A stretch of 64,000 nt of DNA from Piscicola geometra (GCA_943735955.1 OX030957.1:6193301-6257300); one strand, 5' to 3'. Positions 14,094 to 37,361 are shown, numbered from the stretch's first letter. Program-made: numbers and translations. The notes: generated by a model not told the origin, from the letters alone.

Positions 14094-14168
<75 letters not shown>

Positions 14169-14310
14169 TATCATTATCATCATCATCATCATCATCATTA
14201 TCATCATCATCATCCTCATCCTCATTATCATCATCCTCATCCTCATCCTCATCATCGCCATCATCATTATCATCGCCATCATCATCATCATCGCCATCAT
14301 CGTCGAGCAA
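14005..14310. repeat. 300-bp (ATC)n microsatellite
   Basis: ATC trinucleotides with CTC/CGC/ATT variants. Depending on frame and strand it yields long poly-Ser, poly-Asp or poly-Met frames. All three are open because the repeat contains no stop, so none is evidence of a gene. Confidence 0.95.
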
Positions 14311-14560
14311 ATGGAGACAAACGCTAACGACGCAGTCTTCAAATGCAATACTCGTAAAGAAAAATAGTTTTTTTAATTCTGCTTTTTTCTTGGCTGATTC
14401 TTTGTTAGTGTGGTTACTGTTCTTAAGAACATTATTACGTAACCATTATTACGTTATCGGCGTTATTTCTGTGGTTGCTTCCAAGACAGCAGAGTGTGTT
14501 TTGCTTAGTTCTTCATTCCACCTCAACACCACTCCTCCACTTTCACTTCAAGATGGTTGA

Positions 14561-16186
14561 AAACTCGCTGTTTATTGTGTATTTATTTGCGTATAAAACT
14601 TTGTATTAAAGAAAAAATAAAAAATAATGTAAAAGTATGGAAACATGAAAAGCTGGTGGATTAATACAAATATAAAATAGGGTTTACGGGTGGAAAAGTT
14701 TTTCATAGTCCATTATGTTGAATAATACAAAACAAAACAAAAAGGATTTCGAAAAAAGTTAAAATATTTTTGTCTTCTTTTAAAAAAACTCAATGTCCAG
14801 CACTTAGTCGAAGACATTACAGACCGATCCCTCAGAAAGTTTTTATTTATCTGTCTGTGTAATTTGATTTTGTATTTCTATGGTTATTAAGAAATAACTT
14901 GGATATATATTTTTAAATTTAAATAAATAAATAAATAAAGGTATTTATTAAAAAATTCTGGTTATACATTTTTAAATCTCGTATGCCGAAATTGAAATAT
15001 TCTCGGTGCATTATGAGAACATAACTATTGAATTCAATTCGGGTTTTCTTTGTAGTCTTTCTCGAATTTTTCTTTTGTATTTCACTTTTTAATAAACTAT
15101 ATTTTCTTTTCATGTTTGAAAATTCTAGAACGTGTAACTTCTCTAGAGTAAAAAGCGAGCAGACAGCCTCTTTTGAAGGAATTGAATTGTCAAAATGGTA
15201 ATTTATAAGTACCAGCCATTCTTCATTCGTGGGAATATAATGGTGCCGTAATGAATATTAATGCTCCATTCACAGCGCCCCTCCGCGCGTCCTCTGGTCG
15301 TTCCTGAGTGATGTCGTTCATTCATCACGCATCAACAATAATTCTTTCTTGATATGCCCCTCGAATATATAACGAATGTTAAATTCCTTTTTTTCTCTTC
15401 TCGGTCTACCGTTGCATGGAGCGTAAGCGTAACATGCAGTATTATTGTTCTACTGTTTTCTTTCTTTTTTTTTGCCTACAAGTTTTTTTCAAGAACTTGG
15501 CACACTTCTAGGACTTCATTCTATTTCATAGATGTGAAACTTGATTTTAAACCTTGCCCTTTCAGATTTTTATAAGGTTTTATAAAAATGATGCATCAAT
15601 AATTTCAAAAATCATTTTTGAACTTGTAAATGGTTTCAATCCTATATAGGCAATCCAAATTTAATTTTGTATATATTTTACCATTTATTTTGAAGAGACT
15701 GAGTAGACGCGCGTTATTCCAATATTTAATTTAACAAATGATCATTTTAATAACTAATACTCAAACTGGCGAGTTTCGGAAAATAGGAAAAAATATTTGT
15801 AATAGTTGAAATCATCTAATGGTTATGAAAGTGTATCAAAACTAATATTTCTAAAATGGATTTTAAATACTTAAAAAAATAACTCTACAACTGATTGTGG
15901 TATAATCTATAAAAACTTCAAAAACCTACCCACCATAACAACAATTCAACATATTCACCTTAGCAATACCAACTCAAATGCAGAGAAAAACCTCACTACT
16001 AACATCCTATCAACCAAATAAAAGCAATGATCAATATTTATGTTATACAAATTTAGAAAAAAAGTTTGATAAAAAAGCTTCTAGGCACAAAAAACCAGCC
16101 AGAACAAACGCCTTGTAAGATTCCTAAACAGTCTGCAAACTGGACCCCCTTCTTTTACTTCACCCAACGGTACTAGGGAGACGTCC
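14561..16186. other. AT-rich 3' flank of the insulin-degrading enzyme gene
   Basis: No further exon seen. Because the protease gene lies on the minus strand, its 3' UTR runs leftward from 16,186. A minus-strand AATAAA (TTTATT on +) occurs near 15,683 and is one possible poly(A) signal. Confidence 0.4.
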
Positions 16187-26992
<10,806 letters not shown>

Positions 26993-27641
26993 CTAAAAAT
27001 TGCAAAATAATTTTTAACAAATATTTGTACATGGAAATGATGTTATATATAAATGTGGTTTTTTTATGATTATTTCAATGTTTTTTATGACGAAATGAAA
27101 ATACAAACATTGATGATTGAGATAAGTTTTTAAGAATAATTTGATTGATTTTAAAACTTGAACACAATTTAACAAGACTAGCAGCTATCATGAATATTAA
27201 AAACTAAAAATAACAATGATTTTATAAATGTAAAGTTAACAGCCTTTAAATTATAGATTTGCTTTTAAACATTAAGATTTAAATGGAGTCAAACATTTAA
27301 CTTTCTATTTTTTTATCAAGTTAATTTCCTAATAGAAGCAATAGTTCAAAAATAAATTTAGGCTTAATTGAAAATTAAGTTTATAAGCGTTTAAAAATAT
27401 TATATATATATTTTATTTTTATAAAATAAAGTGTATTAAATACATTTTGCAATTTTTATTTCATTGAAACAAATTGAACAAACTGTTTTCAGATGTATCA
27501 TAAAACAAAAGCTAGCTATAATTACTGATTTAAAAGAATTCACGCAGACTTTATAAACTAAGTACAAATTAGGCATTCCCAAAAGAAATTCTGAATACTT
27601 AACGATGCATTCCTGAATTGTTACAAACTAAATAATTACTT
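26993..27641. other. Spacer between the CACUL1-like and IDE genes
   Basis: About 650 bp of AT-rich DNA between the CACUL1-like stop codon and IDE exon 1, both genes on the minus strand. It must hold the CACUL1 3' end (a minus-strand AATAAA lies near 27,455) and any IDE promoter or 5' exon. I see no conserved coding sequence. Confidence 0.5.
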
Positions 27642-29999
27642 TCAACTCTCACTCAATCTTCTCTTCTTGCTTTGATCACCACTGTAAAAAAATGCAATCA
27701 ATATTTATAATAAAAATCTAATTTTATGTAAATAGTAATAGAGTAATAACAAAATTAAAAAATTCATGTGAGTAATTAAACTATATCCAATGATTAAAAT
27801 GATACCAGTTGAAATTCGGCTGGTTTCTGAGTTCATTGCACATGCGCAAGACGTCCTGACGGTGGTATTCCAGGTCAGGTAGTGTGAGTGGCTTGAAGTT
27901 GGCGATGAAGCGCTCGAACAACGATGGCCGTATCTCGGAGTATTCTGGAAAAGAGTATCAACTAAATTAGTGTAAACACTTCATCAGGCCAAATTTGTAT
28001 GTAAAATATTGCTAATTTCATTCATAAATGAAGTTTGTGATATAATTAGTTTATTGTGAGAGAAGTATGGAAGGTAACAGGTCCAAGGCATCCACCTGGG
28101 CACATGGAATAGAGCGAAACAACAAGGTTTTCCATCACTTCAGGATCCACTGAAAAGGATTTCAACTGTAGATCTGCTAGCAATGCTGTGGATGTACAGA
28201 TGGATGGATGGATGGATAGATGGATGGATGGATGGATGGATGGATGGATGGATGGATGGATGGATGGATGGATGGATGGATGGATGGATGGATGGATTGA
28301 TGGATGGATGGATGGATGGATGGATGGATAGATGGATGGATGGATGGATGGATAGATGGATGGATGGATGGATGGATAAATGGATGGATAAATGGAGGGA
28401 TAAATGGATGGATGGATAGATGGATGGATAGATGGATGGATAGATGGATGGATAGATGGATGGATAGATGGATGGATAGATGGATGGATAGATGGATGGA
28501 TAGATGGATGGATAAATGGATGGATAGATGGATGGATAGATGGATGGATAGATGGATGGATAGATGGATGGATAGATGGATGGATAGATGGATAGATAGA
28601 TGGACGGATAGATGGATGGATAGATGGATGGATAGATGGACGGATAGATGGATGGATAGATGGATGGATAGATAAATAGAAAGATTGGTTGGTAAATAAA
28701 TGGAAGGATAAAAAGACAAATAAAAGAAAAGTGTATGGTAAGATGGAAGAATAGAAAGATTGGTTGGTAAATAAATGGAAGGATAAAAAGACAAATAAAA
28801 GAAAAGTGTATGGTAAGATGGAAGAATGAATAATTGAAAAAAGAACAAATGAATTATTGTGCACGCACGTATGAGCGTATGCACGTGCTTGTCAGCGATG
28901 ATGCTCTTGAAGAGTTTGTTGAAGTCGTCCAATGACATGACGTTGCTTACTCTCTGTCATGGTGATGATATCGATGATGAGGGTGATGAGGAGGCTGGTA
29001 ATGATGATGAAGATGATCATAAAGATTATTATTTTAAAATAAGAAAAAAATTAGCGAAAAAATCACGTAAAAAGACGAAAAGAGAAAAGACTTGCCAGGC
29101 AAATGAGATGTGTGAAGTCGATGGCGTGGTTGAAGGACAGCAGTGCAGTGTTGAAAGATATAATGTATCTCACTGCATCAACTGTGGTAGGCGCTGCTGT
29201 CGTGCTGTTTGCACTGTGCTGCTGTTTGTGTGTGAGTGTGTGCGTGTATGTGTGTGTGTGTGTGTGTGTCTTTGTGTGTGTGTGTGAGTGTATGTTGGAA
29301 TGTGTGTTGGTTTTTTAAATGTTTCTTTTCTTTTGTATGATCACTTTAGTGAAAACAGAGTTCATTGGAATTATCTATATTAAATTAAAAGATATAAACA
29401 TTATTTTTCAAGAAGATAGAGGAAAACCATTAGAGAGTGGTTGAGAAGGGTGAGGTGCTGTGAGATGAGGATCTTCAAGTCACATGAAAGGGTAGTTCCC
29501 AGACCACTCTGCACCACTCTCAACACGTTTCTTCAAGAATTAAATGTAGTATATAAATATTTAACCATCTGTTTTTTTCATTAATTTTTTTATATTTGTT
29601 TTTAATGTTAATGTAAAGAAATTTGTATTTATAAGGCCATCAAAATAGACATAAACATTATAATTATATATTAACAATATTAGTAATTTTATTTATTCAC
29701 TTGCGCACCTATAGAAGGTCTCATAAGACTCGGTGTGAAAGTGGCTGCTGTTCATGGTGAGAGCCTTTTGGACACTTGTCTGCAGCTCAGGCCACACTTC
29801 ATTCCTGTACGTCTCAAGAGAAATCTTCACTGGAAGGCAAAGAAAACTGATTAGAATTAGTATAGGTTTCTAAATATGCACCGAATGCATTTAAAAAGAT
29901 ACAATTAGAATATTATCCACTCTCACTTGATTTGAGAGCTTCAGAGAGGTTTAAGTTCAATGAACGAACTTCGCTACTATTTAAACTATTACTTCCCAT
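27642..29999 (-). CDS. CACUL1: CDK2-associated cullin-domain protein 1 homologue
   Basis: Human CACUL1 (CAC1) is a cullin-repeat protein that binds CDK2 and promotes G1/S progression. It is not itself a ubiquitin ligase scaffold. Exons in transcript order: 29999-29927, 29829-29709, 29530-29428, 29221-29092, 28949-28869, 28185-28096, 27944-27806, 27681-27642; total 777 bases, 258 residues. Family matches: [17 protein letters not shown] near residue 25; [88 protein letters not shown]; and the tail GDQSKKKRLSES before TGA, like the human GDQSRKRAG tail. The human protein is about 369 residues, the extra part being a Pro/Gly-rich N-terminus. Start chosen as the first ATG followed by a consensus donor GTGAGA. 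The acceptor of exon 4 (29,221) is the least certain junction, because it uses a CA-rich tract and several AG choices exist. Confidence 0.88.
28195..28676. repeat. 480-bp (GGAT)n array in a CACUL1 intron
   Basis: Uninterrupted GGAT/GATA/GGATAGAT tetranucleotide repeat in the intron between exons 28949-28869 and 28185-28096, starting 10 bases from the acceptor. The distal half has the higher-order unit GGATAGATGGAT. Minus-strand frames read Ile-His-Pro-Ser repeats and are not protein. Confidence 0.95.
28677..28828. repeat. Tandem duplication of a 74-bp unit
   Basis: AGAAAGATTGGTTGGTAAAT begins near 28,679 and again near 28,753. The following AAGGATAAAAAGAC and GTGTATGGTAAGATGGAAGAA also recur. 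It lies directly next to the GGAT array. Confidence 0.85.
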
Positions 30000-30489
30000 T
30001 TGTGAATTCTTTTATATTATTTTTAATTTAATATTTTAATCAATAAATAAATAATCTTATTATAAGATACTTAGCGCTTCATTTAATCTCTGTAAAGTTG
30101 TCTATCAGGAATGCATTTTTATTGAGGCTTTACGTTCAATTTTTCTTTGAGTATCAATAATTGTTTTGTAGTTAAAGATGAAATATACGCCTTTCATACC
30201 ATGAAAAATACTCTAAAGAAGTTAGAGTTTAAAAGTGAAACTAAGTTAAATCTTTAAAAAACATAGAACTTAAATTTTTAATCTTTATTTAAACAAATCT
30301 CATAAATAACAAAATTAATTTTTTTTAAATTCATAATATAAATATGCATTTTAAAGTTATTATTATAATTTTTCAAATTCTTAACGGAGCGATTTTAGAC
30401 ATTTTTCATCAAAAATACTTTTATTGTTATTGGTGTCTCTTTAAATTTTAAAAAAAAGTAACTTTGTCAAAGTTAAAGTGAAAACTATA
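30000..30489. promoter_or_regulatory. Divergent intergenic region, CACUL1-like / cyclophilin
   Basis: Only 490 bp separate the CACUL1-like start (29,999, -) from the cyclophilin start (30,490, +). Promoters of both must lie here unless they have distant 5' exons. The sequence is AT-rich and I cannot name a TATA box or factor site with confidence. Confidence 0.45.
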
Positions 30490-32030
30490 ATGTTGCGAAA
30501 GTTTGCAAAACTAAGAACTTTTACATTTGTTGTAATAGGCTTGGGAGGTATTTATTTGCTATGGACTATTGTAAATTTATTCAAAGCTCCTCCAAACTTT
30601 GATGCAAGCAGGGATTTAAATTTTGAAATCACTGATCTCGTAAGAAACATATTTTGAATAAACTATTATGATTTTACATTCATAAATTGTATTAATAATA
30701 AATAATTTATTATTTATATATACATTTGAATTTATAATCGGTATTTCAGGTTTACTTAGACATAGAGATGAATGGAGTGGAGGTGGGAAGAATAGTGATA
30801 GGCTTGTTTGGAGGTATAGTTCCAAAAACTGCTAAGAACTTTTTGGCTCTTGCTCAAGGCTTCCAAACATGTATAAGTTTTTAAAATATTTTTTTCACCT
30901 ATTCATCAATTTAATTTGTCCATCTATTTTTAACCTCAAATTATTTTATTTTATATATACCTATTACAAGATATATTTCATGAAGAAACATTCAAGGTCT
31001 CATATATATACAGATATCTGCAAACTATTGAACATTTGTGCTGAACAAAAATTAGTTTCCATTATTCCTGAATGCAATAAAAGCATTCTTTCACTTTTAC
31101 CAATTTCTTACTCAGTGCGTGACGGTAAGGAAGGATGGCTGGGGTACAAGGGTAGCTTCTTCCACCGCGTCATCAGGGATTTCATGATCCAAGGAGGCAA
31201 TGTTTCAAAAGACAACAACACTGATAGTGAGAATTGAATCTTCTTGCATGTTTTTTATTATTTGATGTTTACTTGAAGCTATTATTTTTATGGATTTATC
31301 TTGATTATTACTTTAAAATGGTTTATAGGATGGGGGTCATTTTGATTTGTGGAGACTGTTGTGGTTGTTTTAATTTGTTTTTGGTGTAGCTGTTGATTTT
31401 GAAATGTAAGACAAAAGAAAATTGCAATTGAAACTTTAATGAATAGGTGATTACCACTGTTCGATCAAATACGAATTGAAGCATCACATAACTAACTACG
31501 CAACAAACACCAACTCGGATATAGACATCAGTCTGTACGGCGGCATGTTCCCAGACGAGAACTTCCTACTGAGACACCAGGGAGAGGGCTGGGTGTCAAT
31601 GGCGAACAGGGGTCCTGACACAAACGCCTGTCAGTTCTTCATCACTCTGAAGGCGACTCCATGGCTGGATTACTCGAATGTCGTCTTCGGAAAAGTGCTC
31701 GAAGGAATGGTTAGTGGTGCTGGGGTGATTTGTTCTCAATTTATCGAATTGTGAGTTAAAATATTACTTGCGCACTGATCTTCAAGAAGGATCGTAACCA
31801 TAAATCAATAAATAAACTAAATACATTTTGTATAGCGCTTTATAATAAACAAGCGGAGCATTTTCAGCAAGCTCCCATCACGCCATCTTCCACAGAACGT
31901 GGTGCGAACGATAGGGGCGGTCGAAACGGCGGGAGACAAGCCGAAAACGCCTGTGGAGATTGTCGGGGCTGGCTCGGGAGTGCCATCGGAGTCGCAAAGA
32001 AAAGCATTTGAAGGACTTTTTACTTTATAA
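30490..32030 (+). CDS. Membrane-anchored secretory-pathway cyclophilin (PPIB/ninaA-like peptidyl-prolyl isomerase)
   Basis: Cyclophilins isomerise X-Pro bonds. This one has an N-terminal hydrophobic stretch (about residues 11-30) typical of a signal anchor, so it should act in the ER lumen. Exons: 30490-30639, 30750-30870, 31116-31226, 31525-31709 (or 31447-31709), 31896-32030; 233 residues (259 with the longer exon 4). Seen: [16 protein letters not shown], then [13 protein letters not shown] with the catalytic Arg and the Phe, Met and Gln of the active site, [19 protein letters not shown], a Trp-Leu pair in [19 protein letters not shown], and [16 protein letters not shown]. Two oddities: the active-site His after the Trp (GKHVVFG in most members) is Asn here (YSNVVFG), and the C-terminus has no KDEL-type signal. 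Short exon 4 gives exactly the family length between GGN and FPDENF, and a CTAAC branch-site match lies about 30 bases upstream of its acceptor. Confidence 0.9.
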
Positions 32031-33079
32031 TTAAAAAATAATAATAATAATTTAATAATTTTTGTATAATAAGTAACAAATAAGTTCAATATGCATCTTC
32101 TTTATATACCCATTTGCCTCTTACGACGGTGATAGTAATCTTATTGACAATTTTTGATCTAGAAAATGTTATCAATTTGATAAAATATAACACAAGAATA
32201 ATAATTATATTACTAATTTTGAAATAAATCATTTAAAATTGATATCCATAAATAGCACCTCCATTTCTCCTCTTAGGAAAAGGTTTTATTGTTCTTTAAT
32301 TTTGCATCTTTTTATTTATTTTAAAACCTTCTCAAACTTTTTATTCACGAATTTGGGCGCTTCTTTTACTAATTAATTCGCTCATTAATTGTGGGTAAAT
32401 ATTTTTAAAAATCAACTTCCATTCTGTATAGTCATGCCATAACTGTTAGGGTCAATCAAACAGAACGATTTACTTTCACCTAAATTAAAATTTAATGATC
32501 AAATTGAACGAAATGTATCATGTAAAATATGCCAATGGAAATTTGATCACTGATATTGTTACATATGTGTATATTTCTTTCATGGTTTGTATTATTATTA
32601 TTGTCTGACAGACGAAGGCCATATTAGATGTTAGTTTTCAGATATTTGTTAAGGATTTTTAATGTTGCATTAATACATTCTTTCCGCATCTCTGAATAAT
32701 TATAAAGTTAATTTATTATATATAAAAAAATTATATTAAAAAAATCGCTAGTTAGCTATTTGGCATAATTTATTTTTAACCATTAATTTATTTTCATTTC
32801 AATTTTAATTTGTTACTCATTCAGAAAAGTTCATTTCTTTGCATCCCTTGTTGATAAAAAAAATTAAATTTTGAAAAAAAAAATTAAATTTTGAAAATGG
32901 TTTTTCTCGATCATTTAAATGTATTCTTACTATTAGTGCAATTCAAACAGCCATGTTTGCACTATATTTTAATAAAAAATATTAAAAGTTGCAAGCCTAA
33001 ACGAAAATTATTATTAATATTATTTGGAAATAGAATAATTAAATATTAATTGTTGATTGAAGCGACTGTCTTAGGAGAC
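32031..33079. other. AT-rich spacer between converging cyclophilin and TAF10-like genes
   Basis: No gene seen. The two genes end toward each other, so this 1-kb stretch should hold both 3' UTRs. Confidence 0.5.
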
Positions 33080-34198
33080 TCAGAGGGTGTAGGGTGGCTT
33101 GGTGGCGTTGATGTTGTGCATGCCAAGTGCTGTGTCGAGGTCCTCCATCGTGAGTACTGCGTGGTGGTGATGTGGAAGGATTTGACGAATTGGTACGGTG
33201 TTGAAAGATGATGTGTGGAGGAATTTAATGATCGGAGAATTTTCGCTTGATGAAAGAGTGAAGAAGCAGTGGATAAAAAGATGAAAAAGCCTTTATCTTG
33301 AAGCCACTGATACAATTCACTTCACAAAAAAACTTCTTGAAAGCAGAGAAGAGGGTGTCAACCTTCAATCAATCAATCAAATCAATTTCTATAGCGCTCT
33401 TTCCTGAAATTCAACCTTGAGTTGTTTGCGTGAGACAGACGCAAGTTTGACCTTGTGCAGCTGCATGGCATCATTCACCAACTCCGCCATCATCTTCTGA
33501 GTAGCGAGCGACACCAGACGAACACTGATTTAGTGGTAGGGCTAATAAGGTGTTGTACAAAATTTTGAAAAAAATTAAAATATATTTAAATTAATAGTAT
33601 TTTAAAAAATATTTTATTATCCTCTTAAAAAACTTTTAAAATAGGACTGACAGTCTGGGATCAGTGACTTCGAACCCTGCAGAGTTCATGTAACTGGCTG
33701 TCACTGTGTCTGGAATCTGTCAAGTGCAAGTGAAGCAATGTCTTTAAAATTTATTTTATAGTGAAAATTTTGAAATTTGTTTTTTTTTGAAATTTATCTG
33801 TGAGTAGAAAAATATGTTTACAACTTTAACAATAAAAAGTATTTCCATAAAATATTAGTTTTAGAAAACTAAAACACTTTAATTTTTTATGGTAAATCAA
33901 TGAAAACATTTGTTATTATTAACAATTCTTTTAATTTGTGAATTTAATTAAGAAGTTCATGTATTATTTCATTTTTCTAGGAAGCCATACAAGCATTTAT
34001 TTGCTTCGATTTCTAAATTTATTTGCTTGCAAATAAACGAATTATTGTGTTATTGTGTAAGAGAATATTGACACTGAATAACCATAAATATAAACGAACC
34101 ACAGAAGGAGTGTCTTCTAGTTGAAGTACCAAGTTGGAAATGGGCTCCTGTTGGCTGGGGGCATGGGCTGACTCACTGAGGTGACTGCCTAAATTCAT
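33080..34198 (-). CDS. TAF10: TAF10-like subunit of TFIID/SAGA
   Basis: TAF10 is a histone-fold subunit shared by TFIID and the SAGA coactivator, acting in the nucleus. Exons in transcript order: 34198-34100, 33716-33652, 33524-33416, 33156-33080. Family matches: IPDTVTASYMNSAGFE and VTDPR (human IPDAVTGYYLNRAGFEASDPR), then VRLVSLATQKMMAELVND AMQLHKVK (human IRLISLAAQKFISDIANDALQHCKMK), and the tail LTMEDLDTALGMHNINATKP (human LTMEDLTPALSEYGINVKKP). The first three exons join in phase and code for an N-terminus of only about 33 residues before IPDT. The last exon is one base out of phase with any GT donor I can find in exon 3. A micro-exon, unusual splice site, assembly error or real frameshift could explain this. 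Confidence 0.82.
33366..33403 (-). mobile_element. LINE/SINE 3' tail fragment next to a TAF10 exon
   Basis: On the minus strand the sequence reads AAAGAGCGCTATAGAAATTG followed by ATTGATTGATTGA. This matches the 3' end of the LINE at 57.98-58.03 kb (AAAGGGCGCTATATAAATTA, then TGATTGATTGAT). It starts about 10 bases beyond the donor of exon 33524-33416. Confidence 0.6.
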
Positions 34199-35309
34199 TG
34201 TCAAAATCAAAAGTATTATTATTTGATTCAACAAATTAACTTAAAAGCTAGAAATTATTTATTTTTGACGAATTTTAGCAAGAGAAAATAAGATCGAGAA
34301 GATAATTTTTGCAATATGAATTTAAAAATAAACTTAAGTGTTAGTAAGAGATGGTAAGTCATACTTATAAAATTGAATTGAAATACAGATTTAATTAATA
34401 AAAATATTTTTTTTTTTCTGAAGTTTTAGTTATGTTTTTTCCACGCTACAGCTAACCCTTCCAAACCACATCCTGGTTAAAAATATAGACATTGAGCAGC
34501 AGAACTAAATCAAAATTAACCTTCTAACCTATTTTTGTGGTTTCTTTTACATGTAGAAACCTTTGTCAATTCTGAATTTGTGGCTGACAATGAGTTACTT
34601 CTTTAAGAATTGTTCTAAAAGCATTTTCCCCATTGTTGATTTTTAAACCAACGCATTCAATTCGTCTTAGTTGCATTAGTACCCAATATATCATTATTCA
34701 TTTTATCTATGTGAAAGCGAATAAATAGTTTGTTCGGATAATTTTGTCCAAACAAGTAATGTTTAAGTTTCCAATTTAACCTATAAATTAATATAATTGT
34801 GTATAGCTTTTTTGAAATAATAAGAGAATGTTTATACAATTTTAAAGTATTGAAGAAAATTTATTAATATTCCGTTTCAATGTGAAAAAAGAAGCTAAAA
34901 ATCTAGAGAGTTTAGTAAGCCATTTTATTAATTTTCGTTTCATGGCTTAGAAGAACGCGTAGGCTCACGCAAGCTTCAGACAATCCTTTTCTTTTTATGG
35001 TTACGTTCGTTGTCAACTGACTTCAAATAGAAGTGCATTTGTGAAACTGCATTAGAGTTGTACAGTAACATTTAGATTTTAACAGCATTGTATACCTGCT
35101 TTGGTGCTTGCAGAGACCGAAGAGAAGCGAGGCACCATTTGCAAAAACGTAAGCAGCTATGATGCATCTCTCGCGCAGATGACACGCTAGAATAATTCTC
35201 CTATTGCCAAAGCTCTGAATGCATTGTGATATGCACACGCTTTCATGCTTGCGTTCGCCCAAGATGGAGAGTGTACATCGATGTGGAAAAGCATGCAGTT
35301 GTACACGTG

Positions 35310-35325
<16 letters not shown>
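34199..35325. other. Non-coding, with one exon-like 35-bp piece
   Basis: No conserved gene. At 35,114-35,148 (+) a short stretch is bounded by GCTTGCAG and GTAAGC and reads TEEKRGTICKN in the open frame. It looks like a small exon but has no recognisable homology or confirmed neighbours. Confidence 0.3.
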
Positions 35326-35883
<558 letters not shown>

Positions 35884-35899
35884 TTTTTTTGTTTTTTTT

Positions 35900-37235
35900 T
35901 GAAAAAAGAAAAAAAAGATCTTCAAGGCATTAAGCCTACCAACCTCGAAACCCTTCCAGCTTCTCAAAAATCCAATTTCTTCATTGAAGCTCAGAGACCA
36001 TTTTGTAAAATTTTTAAAGAATTGAAATAATTTAAATTAAATTTTTTCATTGAATTATATAACGAACAATAAAAAGTGTGTAATAGATAGTGTGGATATT
36101 AAATCAGACTTCAGTTATTTGTCTGAAGACTTTTTAATTCTAAAGACAAATTCCAAAATACAACAAAATTTTTATAAATTTGTGATAAAATACTGCTCAT
36201 AACAATTTCAGAGCCACTTTGTGAAGCAAGCACACAAGAAGCTAGGCAGATGACTTCTTACTGACCCCAGGATCGCCCCAGGATCGTCGCCCATGATGTG
36301 TAGTTATAGTGATATCTGTCTAAAACTAAAATATTCTTTGCTTACTTAAATACCCCTTCACATGGCCGGCGGTCCTGGGGGAGTCCTGACCCCAGGATCC
36401 CTCCAGGATCGCCGCTTCTTAGGCACGTTCGCCTCTGATGGGCCTCGCCAACTAGATGTCTTTGGCATGATGGTGACTCTCTTGGCGTGAATGGCGGGCA
36501 GATCGGTGTTTTTCGAGATCAACATCTTACTTCAAAAACACGACTTTTTTTGCATAAAAAATTCTGGTAAAGAAAATAAATTTCATAGAAAAATAAAAGA
36601 AAAAGATCAACATAATTTACAAGCTTTAAAAATTAGACGCTGAATTTTTTTCGTATGAAATTATTTTAAATAATTCATTTTTATATATTAAAAGTTAATA
36701 TAAACAGAAATACAGTTCTTTACGAATACCTAAGACTTGGCTCGGTGTATGCCTGGTCAGTATAAAGAAAAATACGTTTGCACATTAGAACACATATGTC
36801 ATCCTGAAATAATAAAGCATAAAACAGCATTTCAAAGCTGCAAAGTTTGTATTACGCTGAATGTCGAAAGCAACTTTGTTTTGGTGCTGAGACGATGTTT
36901 GAGTTGTGATTTTGACTTTGTTAGGTACTGAGTTTGCATTTTTTTTCTTTAAATTGTGTTCTGATTTTAAAACCCTGTCTCCAACTTCATCCGACCTATT
37001 TATAGTTCTACTCGCACTAATTCACATACGTCACACGAGCATTTGCACGAAGCCTCACGCACATCCATCAAAAAAACCAAAGTGTGCGTCTTGTGTGTTT
37101 GTATGCATGTATGCGTGTGGAACACAGCAGGCACGCGTGTTGTATACACTCATCAATACGTTAACATGCTTGTACACACACATACACACACCTACATACA
37201 CACACACCCACGTTAACACACACACATACACCCAC
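35900..37235. other. Non-coding with a GC-rich dispersed repeat
   Basis: No gene recognised. It contains the GC-rich repeat cluster at 36,262-36,420 and CA-rich sequence near 37,165-37,230. Confidence 0.45.
36262..36420. repeat. GC-rich dispersed repeat, three units
   Basis: ACCCCAGGATCGCCCCAGGA (from about 36,263) followed by TCGTCGCCCA recurs as ACCCCAGGATCCCTCCAGGA (from about 36,391) followed by TCGCCGC. Between them, GGCGGTCCTGGGGGAGTCCT (from about 36,367) is the same unit inverted. A fourth copy is at 62,424-62,463. These are sharp GC islands in AT-rich DNA. Confidence 0.75.
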
Positions 37236-37361
37236 GCCCATCGACGACGGAATAGCTTTTGCAAGAGTGAGTGGTTCTTGTAGTTGAGAGAGGTCCTCTA
37301 ACTGACTCAAGTGCACACCAAGGTCTCCGGCTTTTCTTGGATATTTCTGCAGTTTTGACAC
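37236..37361 (-). other. Possible unassigned exon
   Basis: A 126-bp open stretch on the minus strand lies between an acceptor TTTTAAG and a donor GTGGGT, phase 0 at both ends. It reads VSKLQKYPRKAGDLGVHLSQ followed by LEDLSQLQEPLTLAKAIPSS. Its base composition is more coding-like than the flanks. I do not recognise the family and found no second exon that joins it. Confidence 0.3.

Noticed and set aside
13960..14560. Poly-Asp, poly-Met and poly-Ser frames of 114-174 codons
   Set aside because: Three frames of one ATC trinucleotide array; no unique sequence supports a protein.
28195..28676. Regular repeat that might suggest a CRISPR-like array
   Set aside because: A simple tetranucleotide repeat without unique spacers in a eukaryotic intron. 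The same reasoning excludes the 37-bp and 31-bp minisatellites.
28046..28938. Ile-His-Pro-Ser repeat protein (272 codons)
   Set aside because: Translation of the GGAT array in a CACUL1 intron. The flanking true exons are in phase only when it is spliced out.
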